Made by a program: the position numbers and the translations under genes. From Calycina herbarum (lineage: Eukaryota; Ascomycota; Leotiomycetes; Helotiales; Pezizellaceae), in contig LLEY01000008.1 of the NCBI GenBank assembly GCA_001414485.1, positions 558,001 through 622,000 of the forward strand: a DNA stretch of 64,000 nucleotides, in the 5' to 3' direction. The notes under the pieces are model-generated. The model searched no databases, was not told the DNA's origin, and was given only the letters and a program-made list of their open reading frames with translations. Positions 34,892 through 47,084 of this stretch are shown here, in pieces; position 1 is the stretch's first letter, and each line of letters begins with the position of its first letter.

Positions 34892-35585
34892 CCTAGGAAT
34901 GTGGTATGATTGTGAAGATAACTGGGAGTGGTTTGAAATTGTAAGCTGAAAAATCACTGAACAGATCAATCCGAGATGGGAGATGGGAGAATAGAAGTCG
35001 AAGAATTGAGACGCGATTGAATTGGAGAGGGAGACGCGAATACAACGCGAAATCATGTGCTTAAGTAGATTGATATTGTGGCAAAGTTGCACTGCGAGGT
35101 CAATTTAGCTTCAGGTAGTCAAGGCAGCCATGCTATTTTTAGGATGGTTGCCTTCCCACTCCCGCCAAGAAATATGGGTGGCCACGTGACATCATAAATT
35201 CAATCTTTTTCTTTGTTTCTACCGATTTATTCAAAAGAGAATAGAAGATATAAAATACAAGATATTCTTTGAGTATTTTTAAGTCATAGACACCACGAAA
35301 AGGAAATTGTAAGCCACGTGACCATTGGAAATCAATCTCTAGTAGAATATTTGGTCGATTTTACATGGGCCATTCTTACCAACTCCCCACCGACACCCGG
35401 TGAGGCGGCACCTCAGCCAACGGCCTCCTGCGATAGCTTTTCCACGACAAAGAAATCGTATATACTCTGGATGTGGACAGAGTCGTGCCTTCCCTTCTCG
35501 CTTTCGTCGTGGTAGCGCGTGGTCTAGGTCTCGCTCAACTTGTTGGGAACACGGCCCAACCCAAGGTCGCTCCTTCTCTCTCATG

Positions 35586-35618
35586 TCGACCTCAACTCGA
35601 CCTCAACTCGACCTCAAG
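35586..35618. repeat. 11-bp tandem repeat TCGACCTCAAC, 3 copies
   Basis: Three head-to-tail copies start at 35586, 35597 and 35608; the last base of the third differs. The surrounding 100 bp is rich in GGTCGAG/CTCGACC variants, and AAGGTCGCTCCTTC just before it also occurs at ~23766. Confidence 0.75.
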
Positions 35619-36688
35619 CTTTCTGTCGCCGCGGTCGAGGGTCAAGGTCCACGTCGACGTCGAGAGGGAAGGAGCGACCCGTCGCCTTCCCATTCAGCCA
35701 AGCTTATGACAGACCTAAGAGGATTGGCCAAGCATACAGTAATCAATGTCCAGCAGTCAACACATCTAAACTCATCCTCGAGGTCACCCAAGACTTTTTC
35801 TAGCATGATCTGATGGTGTGTGCGTCGCGGTGATGATTCAAAACATGTTACAATCCAGCATTATTTCACGAGTTGAGAAAGACGCATAATGGAGAATTTG
35901 GGGAGATTCAACCATCAGCATCCTGATCATTTATTTGTTTATCTCTTTGAGCATTGGTTTTATTTTACAGAACAGTACACTATCACCCTTCTATGGAAGG
36001 AGTGAGGCTGAGACTCCCCCCCCATTATTTCGGCAATCAACTCTGATCCTCTTACGCTTCCCCACGTTTCTTCTTCTATTGTTTATTTCTCTCGTAAATG
36101 CTTCTGGTTTCAATTTCAGAAACCAAATATGATGCAATTCAGTCCTGTTACGAATTAATTCCAGAAAAGTAGGCTTTCGCTGGTGTTGTAGCGAGTTGGC
36201 AAAATGATCGTTCCTTTTAAGCGCAGTTCAACCCGCCCCCCCTTCCCCCGAAGTATATTCGTAGACAGTTCAACACTATAACAAGTAAGTACCAAGCTAA
36301 TTAGTTAGAGCGTTGGTTTTCTGTATCACACGAAGATTCCCTCTTATACATTTTGTAGATCCCGAATCAGATCCCACTCATTTTCCTTCATTATGCTTGA
36401 ACATGTTGCCCCCCAAGGTCTTGTCGTCATATTCACGTTTTCATTCACCCTTACCCGCGATCAGATTTCAGCTCTCATCAGAAAATAATTTATTCCACGT
36501 AGTTCATTTCCCTGGATGCTCCCATTTCCTGTGGCTGCGTGTTTGAGCCACGGATTTAGTCCAAATTGGGGGAATGTACAAGATTTCTATCCCTTCCTTG
36601 GCGATCCTATGGAATACCCGGTTACGAGATTGTTCCACAACTTCAAGATGAACATGCATACTATGAAGATAACTTCGGCACGATTGTC

Positions 36689-36696
36689 TATAAAAG
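36689..36696 (+). promoter_or_regulatory. TATA box of the NLP gene
   Basis: TATAAAAG lies 146-153 bp before the ATG at 36842 and is followed by a long CT-rich leader ending in an A run (CACAAAAAAAAAC) just before the start, a common arrangement for highly expressed fungal genes. Confidence 0.55.
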
Positions 36697-36841
36697 AACT
36701 TCCTCCTCTTTCTCTCTTTCTTCTTCACCCTCTCATCCACCTTCATCACTTTCTTATCTTGTCTTTCCTATCATCATTTTCATACATTCACTCATTCATC
36801 TCTTTGATTTCTCGTCATTACTCACAAAAAAAAACTTCAAA

Positions 36842-37722
36842 ATGTATTCATTCAACGCCAGCGGTCTCCTCGCCCTAGGAGTTTCTCTCCTCTCTTTACC
36901 AGCTCTCATCAATGCCGTCGAGTATATCGATTACAACGGTGTCAAGCCCTTTGCCGAATCTTACAACAGTGCTGCTATCAAGAAGTTCCAGCCAACTCTC
37001 AGCGTTACTGCAGGATGTGTTCCTTACCCAGCTGTGAATGACGTTGGTCAACTCTCGTGAGTGAACTTTCTTTCCTTTCATGATTTTGGGATGCTAATCA
37101 TTCTCCCCAGACACGGGCTTGGCACCACCGGTGCTATTAACGGAGGCTGTACTCAAAGTCCCGGCCAAGTTTACGCTCGTGGCCAAATGGTTGATGGGAG
37201 ATTCGGGATTGTGTATGCATGGTATATCACTCTTCTCGAAATCAGAACGTCTCCGTGACTAACGCTTCCACCAGGTACTTCCCAAAAGATCAAATTGCCC
37301 TCGGTCCAGGTGGTCACCGTAACGATTGGGAGGGTGTCGTCGTCTGGGCTGATAAAGACGCTGCTGATGCTAAGGTCCTCGCTGTTTGCCCGTAAGTATA
37401 CTCCTCTCCCCCTCTTTTCAAGCCCTACTATCCTCCCTAAAATATGACAACTGATATCAACCCCAGATCCCGACACGGAGGTTGGCACTGCGATACCTCG
37501 AACCTCAAGCTCAACGGCGACAGACCAAAGCTCAACTACCGTCCTGACGGTACCCACGCCATCTTCACATCTGACGATAACGGAGGATCTCACCCATTGA
37601 TTGAATGGTCTAAGCTACCAGCTGCTGCATCATCTGCTCTTGAGCAAGCGAACTTTGGAGCTGCTGTTGTGCCTCTTAAGGATTCTACTTTCTCTGGAAA
37701 CTTGAACGCTGCCAAATTCTAG
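36842..37722 (+). CDS. NLP, necrosis-inducing-like secreted protein (232 aa)
   Basis: Four exons: 36842-37056, 37111-37221, 37275-37391 and 37467-37722; the sum is 699 nt. A signal peptide ends at about residue 25 (LPALINA). The mature protein has the NPP1 fold markers: the early Cys pair (GCVPYPAVN and GGCTQSPG), YAWYFPKDQ, and the family heptapeptide region. That heptapeptide is usually GHRHDWE; here it reads GHRNDWE, so the second His is Asn while the first His, Asp and Glu, which correspond to metal-site residues in the studied Pythium protein, are present. Two further cysteines (VCPSRHGG and WHCD) are present, making four. NLPs are secreted; some damage dicot plasma membranes and others are non-toxic. 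The sequence does not show which applies. The gene is complete with an intact frame. Confidence 0.92.
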
Positions 37723-38611
37723 ATTTGGAAAAGGGGGTTCTTGAGACGTGGTTTTCTCGATCTAAAGCTGTGTGAGATTGAGAAGGGTTGTTGAATGATG
37801 CTTTTTTGTTTTGTGTGGTTGACGTGAAATTATATTTTGTATATTAGACTAGACTATCGAGACTCCTAGACTTCGGTGCTATTATCCTCGTCTGTCAGCC
37901 TCTCCAACACATTATTTCCAGGCCTTCAGAGCATGATGACCAAGGCAGCTTATCGAAGTGAACGTGTTCGACAAGCGAGAACCCCCTTGGTCGCGAGCGG
38001 AGAGGCTGATCACGAACAATGGCTTTAGCTTACTTGCACATACTTGCTTTTAATAGCAAGGAAATCTTGGTGATAGGACGATATGTATAATGATGAGATG
38101 AAAGCTTGAATAATAAAGCTACTAGGTCAGGGAAGGTGGACGCGGTCGAAAGTATGGAGAATACAGAGCAATACCCTGTAATGGTGTGCCCTGAAGCGGC
38201 GATCTGGCGCGAGCGCTGTATTTCAGTGGACCTCCCTACGATCAGGACTGAGATGCTCTCCTAATAGGCTCGCTTATCCCTAGGTTTCAGGGAATGAACA
38301 CTGTCGAATCAGAAACCTTCAGGGCAAATTACAGGGTACTATAGCGTAGTCCCCGTACTTTTGATCGCGTCGTCTGTACTTAGTACCGTCTCCCTCTACT
38401 GAAAATCAGCAAGAGAAAAAAGGCGCGCCCTTCTAGGCCATCCCAAAAAGTAATTCTCGTCCCCAGGTTTCAGATCAGGTGCAGTTTCTAATTGTACAAT
38501 TGCTTTTGGTCATAACTCATTATCTATCTACACAAACAGAAAATTCAAATCGCTCGCTCAACGCCAAAGAAAACAAGCCCCCACAAAACCCAGAATCCAT
38601 TTTCAGCGCCT
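37723..38611. other. Intergenic between convergent genes
   Basis: The 3' flanks of the NLP gene and the permease gene. Nothing else is recognised. Confidence 0.35.
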
Positions 38612-40661
38612 CTAGAAGAAGTTCCCGAGAGTAACCCTATACACCCTCCTCCACCTCTCTTCCTTGTGACCCTTCCACCTCTTCTCCTCTCTAGCAAGAT
38701 ACTCATTCTCATCAGCATCAATCTTCGCCTTCCCCCTAAACAGATCCGCCTCGTGCGCATTCGAAATCTTCGATTTCATGATAATCTTATACCCGGCAAC
38801 CATTCCCAGGAAAATGAATACACCGATATAATTCACGATAAACATTCGCCATCGAAATCTCTCGCCGGTTATTGGATCGGGAGTGAAGTCCGCAAAGCCG
38901 TTGAAGAGGAGGATAACGAGTGCGAATATAAGCGAGATGAAAGAGCCGTTGATTCCAAAGGGTGAGACATATGCTAACGCAGTATCCGGAACAACTTGTG
39001 CGCGACGGGCTCGAACGAAGTAGATGTGTGAGATAAGAATTGATACCCAGGTTAGGATGCCGAAGATTGTGACGAGGGAGACAAAATATTGGAATGTAGC
39101 GAAGGACCCGACGTCCACAGAGATAAACGCTAATAATGCTAGACAAGATGAGACTCCTAGTGCGTAGATTGGAACACCACGATCGTTGGTTCTGGCAAAT
39201 ATCCTAGGAGCGTTTCCGTCGATTGCTAGGGAGTAGAGAGAGCGTGTTGATATGTATAAATCTGAGTTGGCGGCGGAAAATGTGAAGACGAGGAGACAGA
39301 CGTTTATGAGATCTGGTATTGCTTTGTATCCTGCAAGTGTGGCTGCGACGACGAATGGGCTTGCGCTTGCTGAGACTGTTCGATCTCCTTCTCGATTGGC
39401 AGAGAGTAAGAGAGGTGAGTTATATGGAATGTTCAATCCCAAAAGGAAGATCAGGACAATGTAGAAGAAGACAATCCGGAAGAATGTCAGCTTGACGGCT
39501 TTTGGCACGGCTTTACGTGGATTCTGAGCTTCTCCTACGGTTACTCCCACGAGCTCGGCACCCAGAAAGGAGAAGACTGCCGAGGATAAGACATTCCAGA
39601 AGCCGAGAAACTTTCCTATTCCTCCAGCTAGATTCGTTGTCAATTGGATGTTCCAAAATCAGGGCTAGGAATACTAACTCGCTACGTATGGAGCAAATGC
39701 ACCAGGATCTTTCCAATGCTTGAATCCAGGAGCTTTCGCTGCTGGTCCACCTGAGACTGCCATGATGAACGTGAAAATGATAAGTCCAAGCATGATGAGA
39801 ACTTTCGAAGAACTCAACCAGAATTCGAATTCACCAAAGACCCCCACGCCGAAATAATTTATAGCGATGATGGCTACCAGAAATATAGCAACATATATAG
39901 CAGGGTTGGAGCCTGGTCCATCATATTCTTGCTTGTCGAACCAGTATCGTATGATGAGTGTAGATGCGATGAGATTGTTTGGGGTCGTGACGATATACTA
40001 CGGGTGTGTTAGAAGAAGGTATCAACAGGATGATGGAAGTGCGAACTTCAAACCAGTACGTCCATCCAGTTGCAAAACCCAGAGCAGGATCAACAAAAAG
40101 AGTAGCGAACCCCGTGAACCCAGATGCCAGTGGAAGCCACGCAGCCATTTCGCCCATTCCAGCCATCACAGAGTAACATAACACTCCAACCAAACCATAA
40201 CCTAAAAGCATCGAAACAGGACCAGACTGAGCAAGATAAGGACCGCTATAAACCGATATTAGCCAAACTCAAATTGCCTTCCAATCATCATCCACGCACG
40301 TATTGATGAGCAAACCTGTACCCAAAGCTCCCCCCAGTGCTATCATAGACATTTGTCTCGTTTTAAGATCCCTATGTAATCTCGACGTCATCCCATCATC
40401 GTAAACCTTGGAGTTGAACGGGACTTTCTCTGAGCTGTCCTCGGGGTATGGATATCCACCATCCGGCGAATTCGAACGAGTGTTTCCTCCGTATTCGTGT
40501 GCTTCCATTCCCCCATATTCGTTCACTGGCATCCCTCCATAGTCGTTCCCTGCTGTTCCCCCATAGTTGTTATTTGCCCCCTTCGAGCCATAAACACTGT
40601 CCGACGATTGATAGTGAGCCAGCTCTAAACCATCTTCGTATTGTATTTTGGCGTGCGCCAT
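38612..40661 (-). CDS. Amino-acid permease (631 aa)
   Basis: Four exons: 40661-40300, 40245-40047, 39997-39679 and 39627-38612; the sum is 1896 nt. A member of the fungal YAT/AAP amino-acid:proton symporter family of the plasma membrane. After a ~100-residue cytosolic tail come RQMSMIALGGALGTGLLINTGPYLAQ-type sequence, the conserved first transmembrane unit, then GYGLVGVLCYSVMAGMGEMAAWLP, PNNLIAS and FWNVLSSAVFSFLGAELVGVTVGEAQNPRKAVPKA, with about 12 hydrophobic segments. The N-terminal tail has four degenerate N-x-YGG repeats (NNNYGG, NDYGG, NEYGG, HEYGG) at residues ~30-60, an unusual low-complexity feature. The C-terminal tail is charged. The substrate is not predictable. Intron 2 has the less common donor GTTCGC, and intron 3 GTTAGT. 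Confidence 0.93.
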
Positions 40662-41914
40662 CGAGGAAACTCCAGGTTAAGAAAGGAAGAAACAACGCAA
40701 AAACATGGAAAGAAAAGTTATAACAAAACCCGAAAAACAAAGAAGCAACAAAATAGTTTCAAGAAAGAGACCCACAGGATATTTACCGTGGGAGAGATAC
40801 CAAGAAGTATGGCAAATTGCTTATCTAGAAGGATTCATCCATGGGTTGGCTATCAAAATGGTCGTGCTGCGCCTGCCCCTCGACGAAACCCCGAAGGTGT
40901 TCGGATGAACGTCAAGAACCACGTACAGCAGGGAATTTCCGGTCACACGAAGTGTTTCTGTTGACGTGTTGATGATTTCTCTGCCTTCTAGATAGAGTGT
41001 GGTGCAGACTTGGCCGTTTCCTGCTGCAAGCTGCAATGTAGACACTTAAACACCAACATTCAGTACCTCAGGAGTTGAAACATCTCGAAGCGTCTGCAGA
41101 AGCGCTTGCTTGGGCATATCGGCAGGATTCGGATGAATTACTCATTGAGTTGTTGCATTGTTGCGTTGCAATCGGTAGGGCCACGATAGCTTCCATCCAC
41201 ACATTCTTGCCCGGGAGGAGAATCCAACAACACGGAGTATAGTGTTTTCCCGCAACCCCCGATATGATGTTGTGATCCTTTGACGAAACATGGCAAGCTG
41301 CACGCTCCCGACGGAATGCTACACAGGGGCCTGGAGGGGCGTGATGGGCCATGTGAAGACATGGATGGAATTGGATAAATTTGAATTTGGGGTTCGTCTG
41401 GAGTTTCAAAGTTCAATCCAAGAACTTCCCCGCACATGGAGGGATTGCCCGAATCAGCCAATCAGCATCGAGCCGTTCCAGAGTGACATCGAAGGATTGC
41501 AGCAAGGAGGCACGATATTTAGCTACGGAGTACGTACGCGATTGAGCTTCCTGTCGTAAACATTTTATTCAAAATATCGATTTCAAGGAATTTGCAGTAG
41601 AGCACTTGAAATTTATGAAGCAAAATGCAAGTTGCTCTTTAGAGCTAGGGAGAATTCCATTACAGTGGTACAAAAATATATGTGGGACAGAGTTTGGGTT
41701 ATATTAAAATTGATATTTGATCAGGAAGAGGTGAAGTATCTTGTACTCACTTGAGTTTTGAAAAACAGTTCTCGATCAGGTTTGGAGCCTTTTCAAGAGA
41801 ACTGTGAGGTAAGAAAATACCCATAGAAAGGTAAGGGGAGGAATGAATTAGGAAGTAGAATGCGAGTAGGAAATTAAAACGAAAGAGAATGGTAAAGGGC
41901 CAGGGAAGACTTGC
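40662..41914. other. Intergenic; one weak Cys-rich open frame
   Basis: The upstream region of the permease. A minus-strand frame ending at 41138 (contains GQECVDGSYRGPTDCNATMQ) has several cysteines but no ATG start before 41461, and no family resemblance. It is not called as a gene. Confidence 0.3.
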
Positions 41915-42430
41915 TTAAGGCGAGCGAGCAGTAGGTGAGCGGCCACGACTCAAAGTCTCGACCTCAACATCCCGACTCTCATTCTCCTTCACACTGGCTT
42001 CATCATCAGAATTATTGTCCTTGGAAATGGACCTTCTTGAAGGACTTCCGAGACTTACCCCTTCTCCGCTCTTCTCCAACTTCTCCAACTTCTCCAAACC
42101 CTTCTTCGCCTCCGCAAGCTTGACCTGAAAGGCGCTCAGCGTGCCTTTTCTCTTCTCCTCCGCCTCTTCCCATCGCTTTTTCGCCTTGTCGTCTCTCTCC
42201 TTCCACTCCTCAATACGTGCCTTTCGCTCCTCGTCCTCGGCCTTACGTTTAACCGCACATTCTGGACAAGCGTCGGGCAGACGGTAAGTACCAACGGGAA
42301 GGCACCATTTCTCGAAGCATTCATCGTCTTGGCCTTTCTCGAAGCCTTTCTGCTGCGGACACTTTCGCAAGGGCGCACCCCAGTGCGAGAGGTCTTGGCA
42401 GGAGAAGATAATTTTTCTGCAGTAGCACAT
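41915..42430 (-). CDS. Hypothetical Cys-containing coiled-coil protein (171 aa)
   Basis: A single exon from ATG 42430. The N-terminal ~60 residues contain spaced cysteines (MCYCRK, SCQD, KCPQQ, ECFEKWC, CPEC) that could bind metal. They are followed by a long, highly charged helical stretch (residues ~60-120, KRKAEDEERKARIEEWKERD) with strong coiled-coil character and a Ser/Glu-rich tail with SPSRR and RSPTARSP. This layout, a Cys-rich start followed by a charged helix, recurs in small fungal proteins without known function. No signal peptide is seen. Confidence 0.6.
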   Translation of the reverse strand: MCYCRKIIFSCQDLSHWGAPLRKCPQQKGFEKGQDDECFEKWCLPVGTYRLPDACPECAVKRKAEDEERKARIEEWKERDDKAKKRWEEAEEKRKGTLSAFQVKLAEAKKGLEKLEKLEKSGEGVSLGSPSRRSISKDNNSDDEASVKENESRDVEVETLSRGRSPTARSP

Positions 42431-44443
42431 CTTGAGGTCCGTTCTGGTGTCTGGGTAGTGATAAATGAGTAAGTACTAAGTGGAATGTGATGGGGAATGG
42501 AAGTGGTGGTCGATGCTTCATTTTGGACGAGACACTTGTGTATTTTATGCTTACTGAGACTTAGTTGTTCTGTATGGCGAGATTATTCTGGAGAGATCTG
42601 TTTTGCTCCATTGTTTCTTGTATCCTTTGTCCGAATCTTTGAGGCTGTCTGGCTCTTTGTGCGGAGTGTACAAGACTTGGTGACTTTCTTTGTCGTATGG
42701 TATTTCGATCGCCAAAGATCACGATAAACGATTCATAGTTCTTTCTTGATTGTTTGATATTGAACTCCAGTATTTAATTAGTCAATAAAGAAGAAACCAA
42801 ATTTTGAAAAGTAGAATACCACAACCTCCAGAAGACAGCCAGTGAGTGATCTTGATCGGCTGTCCCTAAAGATTGCAAAGTACCATGGTAAATCTCCCTT
42901 TGATCATGTTTGGTGAGACATTATTTGCGACAACACAACATAGGAATATTATACTTAGAGGCTAATGATTATACTTTCATAGCACATCACCCCATCAAAC
43001 CGAAAAGCAAGACTGCAAAAGAGCCAAAGACAAGGTAGAACTCCTTGATTCCTTGAACCGTTTTATAGAACTTACAAGTAAGTTATCAATCAAAAACATG
43101 ATTGCCAGCGCAAACTTAGCAACCTAGAATGATAGCAATCCTAAGAAGAGAGAGCGCCGATCCATCAGACCTGGAGATCTGCTTCTCCGCTAAACAATTG
43201 AGAGTGAATGTATCTCTAAATCGCCCCCACTTCGGCACATAAACCCCCCAATTCTTCAAGTACTTAAATACAAATAAGCAAAGTGATCCTGTTCAGTATA
43301 CTGCGGTTCGGCTTCTGAGTTAGGGATCGCACTTGCCACGCTTGCAACCGAAAAGAGTTGTATACTTCCAGAGGGAAAAGGCGCCGGGATTCAATGGAAA
43401 AATTGTTAAAACATTTTTTTTGGCAAACTTTTGTAATTTTTGTGTTATAGTATGAGGGGCGATGGCAAGGATTCTTTATTACTAGTCTCATCTCACTTCA
43501 GTAACAATTACTCACGAGTAACTGGCAATTTGCTCACTAGTAACTCATAGCTTACTCGGTCGCTCGTAACTCACAGCCTACTCACCAGTAACTGAAAGCT
43601 TACTCACCTCACAAGATCACTACCTAACGGGTTACTGGCCAGTAACTCACAGCCTACTCGTGACTCGACTGGTAGCTTACTCACCAAACCTCAATTCAAC
43701 CGCAAAGACAAATAAATAGACAAACTCAACTTCAGCTTCAAAAGCTCGAGGATGCTGCGGGATCAAGTAACACGAATCCCAAAAACCGTTGCCCGCCTCC
43801 CGGTGAATCCTTCCCGACTCGCCTACACCAACAAGCAAAAATCCAGATGCCATGCAAGACTCGTAAAATCCCTTCCAAATCGTGTTCTGTGGCTCAGCTC
43901 CACAGCAAACCAGGTATTAAATCCCATCATTCCAGATAATATACCAGGAAATCTTGTGGGAGCAAAATATACGTATACGCGAAAAGTCAATGACATGAGA
44001 AAACGCAACACACATCAAAAAAAAGAAAAATCATATACTCACTCGCATAGGATAACGATAAGTATGAACTTTTAGAATTGTCCCCCCCCCCCTCCAATTC
44101 ATCTCATGTATCTATCTCTTATCGAAGAAAAGAGGTCCAAAGCAAACCCCAAACCCCCCCTCTGTAAAAATGGTATATCGATAAAAACCATGCTACTGCT
44201 ACCAAAAGAAGATATCCTTTTTGTTTCAAACGCCACCAAATAACCCGTGCTTCAAAAGAAAGGAAGGGCAAATAAAAAAAACGCCCCAAGCAACACGCTA
44301 AAAGAACAACACCAAGGATCTTTTCTTTTCTTCAAACAACTGCACAGGTAGTCATTACAATCAACTATCCAATACCTCCCTCCTTCCCTCCCTCTTATCA
44401 ACACCAACCCATCCGAGGTAAAAACTAAACATTCGAGGAGATG
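42431..44443. other. Intergenic with degenerate minisatellite
   Basis: No supported gene in 2 kb. The interval holds the GTAACTCA-type minisatellite at 43501-43690 and C homopolymers near 44081-44092 and 44152-44158, close to the 3' end of MPS1. Confidence 0.4.
43501..43690. repeat. Degenerate ~22-bp minisatellite
   Basis: At least six diverged units of the form ACTCACCAGTAACTCACAGCCT are seen; the phrases AGTAACT, CTCGTAACT and AGC[CT]TACTC recur at intervals of 20-34 bp. It is intergenic and non-coding. Confidence 0.65.
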
Positions 44444-47084
44444 CTACAGCGGCCGTCCCTCCTTCATATTCCTCCTCAGTCTATCAAAATACCCCTGCGG
44501 CCAAAGACTCAGCAATTCCGCCTCCGTCGGACTATGATCCTTAATCTTCGCCGCAACGTTAAGCAATATCCTCCCCAGCAACTCCTCCGTCATAGGCAGC
44601 GCATCATCCGCAACCTCAACCGGATTCAAAAAAGGATCCGAGTCCATCAAAAGCTCCGTAGCAGTAGGTCTCTTGAACTGGTTTCTCTCCAGACATTTCC
44701 TCATCGTCTTGATAAGTCCCGGTGGTACTGGGATGTTACCGGACCCCATGGAGGGGAATTCGATGGCGTAGTTTTTATTGATGATTGCTTGACAGCGGGG
44801 GAGGAAGACTTGGATGTGATCGAAAGGGGGACGACCGTAGGTCAGTTGATAGAGGATACATCCTAAACTCCAGACATCGCTAGGCTTGCCAAGTTTCATT
44901 AGTCTCGGAGCATTGCTTTGGATATGGCCTCTGTGATCAGGTGTAGCGTTGAAGTCGATGAGCGATTCGGGGGACATATAATTTGGTGTTCCGATCTGGT
45001 TTTCTCGGTGCACATTAACGGTTTCGTCGGTCTCAATGGCATTGGCGATCCCAAAGTCGATCAGCTTTAGTCGACCTTTTACGAGGACGAAATTTGCGGG
45101 TTTTAAGTCGGAGTGTACTATATCGTGTCGATGAATGGCTTGGATACACTCGAGCATTTCCTTCCAATAGTATCGAACGAAACTAGGGTCGAATTTTTGG
45201 GGCTCATTCTTGTTTCGGATATCCAACATCTTTTTCAAATCCAATTCTCCAAGTTCCATAAGCTGCGTATCTGTTAGTTGACTTGAAAGTAAATATTTCA
45301 AAACGCATTCCACTTACCACACTGAGCACTCCTTTGTCGTCGTTCACCTCATAATCAATGAGTTGAATTACTCGATCATCACCTGTCAGCTTCTCGAGCA
45401 ATTTGATCTCCCCTTTGAAACCCATAACGGCTGATTCATCGGCACCCTCGAGATTGACTTTCTTCAGCGCAAACATCGCGTTGTTTTCAGCCATCACTCG
45501 ATACACTCGTGCGCTCCCTCCACGACCAATCACATCCAGTCTTGTGAAAATCTTCCCATTGATCTTTATCCGATTTCTTCTTGCACCAGCACCTGAAGTG
45601 GTGGCCGCTCCGGCCGTCCTGGTCGCAGTATCGAGAATCGACATCTTTGGGGGAGGTGGCGCTGGTCTTCGTGGTGTATTTTGACTTCGAAGTGCCAGTG
45701 GGTGTCTCGCTGGAGAAGCAGCAATTTGTTTGGCAATGGCTTCCATGTCCATACTCTCGGGCCGTAGAGGCTTCTTTTGCAGCTTGTCAACAAAAACCAT
45801 AGGCTCTTGTTTATTCCTTTTGAATGTTGGTGGGGCTTCATTCTCCTGGTCGTGTGCTGAAGGCAGATCTGGTCGTGGAGCTGGGACTTTGAAAACAGGT
45901 TGCGCAGGTTGTTGCACGGGTTGTAGAGGAGGTCGTTCAGTTGATGTTTGTATCGCTAGTCTCTCGGCACTATTTAACGTAGGAGGTGGAGGTGATCTTG
46001 ATCTGAGTACAGAATTGATAATATCCTTTGAATCCGGTCGACTGGTGGCTACTGGGCTCCCAGAAGCAAAGTCTCTATAAGTCGATGAATATAATGATGC
46101 ACGATTCGGCTCTGCATCTTGAGTGAATTCCGGATCTTGACTCTGCGACTCGGGTTGTTGTGATTCCTGGCTCTGTGGTTCCTGGCTGCTCGACCCAGCC
46201 CCATTCAACCCCTCTCCTTGATCATCCATTGGGCTTTGTTCTTCGTCGTCTGTTCTTCGTTTTCCCCTTCGTACTGGACCACGGAGCAACATTCCAGTTA
46301 CTTGTCTATTGCGCATCGAGCTTTGTAGTCCAGCCTCCTCTCCCAGTCTCCTTCGCCCAATTGTAGAGGAACCGTATCTCGACACGCTTCCCTGACTAGC
46401 AGCCAATTGTGATCTCGCAACCGTTGTTGGATGTTCCTGCGGCGCAGATTCTTCACGCTCACTGCGACCGGCCGAGTCTGTCCTACTCGAGATTTTACCC
46501 GACGAGCCTCTAAATGATCTCTGGCTGCCATTCGCGGTTATGGGTAATCGGACTGTTCTTGGAACTTGTGCCGGCGTATTCAGGTCGGTTGGGCTTTCGG
46601 GTTTTACAGCAGAGGGCTGTTCAATATGTTTTCTGGAGGCGGTTGGGTATGAGCCTGATCTGCGAAATGAAGAGGAGGGTGTTCCGCTGCTCAACCGCAC
46701 AATTCTTCGTGGATATGGGCTGTGAGCCTTGGTCCCAGGCGAGACTCTTTCGTGAGCAGCGCTTCCCGACCTTCTAAACCTGTTCTGCTCGCTGGGAGAC
46801 GCGCTTCTTCGTGAGGGTTTCGAGGGTGACTGTGCATCTGCTGGTCCTCCGTCGTTGAGTAAAGCATTTGTCAAGGCGCTTAGCACCATGGGAACCGGTA
46901 TTTCGTCGTCGGAACTGTCCATGGAATAGGTTCGCGCATGGCTTTCAGCAGCAGCTGAAGGCTGGGGTCTCGACGTTTGTATTCGCGAGGGCTGTTTCCA
47001 CGATTGCGCTTGTCGCGAAGAAGGTCGTCGAGAGAGGGATCCGAAGTGGGAGGAGCCCATGGGGGTTGGGGATGCGGTAGCCAT
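44444..47084 (-). CDS. MPS1: MPS1/TTK-type spindle checkpoint protein kinase (861 aa)
   Basis: Two exons, 47084-45318 and 45262-44444; the intron 45317-45263 has GTAAGT and ACGCAG; the sum is 2586 nt. A dual-specificity kinase of spindle-pole duplication and the spindle assembly checkpoint. The first ~500 residues are disordered, Ser/Pro/Gln-rich regulatory sequence with many SP sites. The kinase domain starts near residue 507: RLDVIGRGGSARVYRV (Gly loop), FALKKVNLEGADESAV (catalytic Lys), the catalytic loop HSDLKPANF at ~639-647, LIDFGIANAI (DFG), then GTPNYMSPESL and DVWSLGCILYQLTYGRPPF. The IGRGGSARVYRV loop and the VNLEGAD and IVHSDLKPANFV contexts are diagnostic of MPS1. It is divergent from the SGNH hydrolase gene, with 535 bp between the starts. 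Confidence 0.95.

Larger units (their letters stand above)
34892..36841. other. Intergenic with minisatellite, upstream of NLP gene
   Basis: No supported gene in 1.9 kb. It contains an 11-bp tandem repeat at 35586-35618 and, close to the NLP gene, a TATA box and a pyrimidine-rich leader. Confidence 0.4.

Noticed and set aside
45403..46777. Plus-strand open frames antisense to MPS1
   Set aside because: Mirror images of the biased Ser/Pro/Gln-rich coding sequence; no family resemblance.
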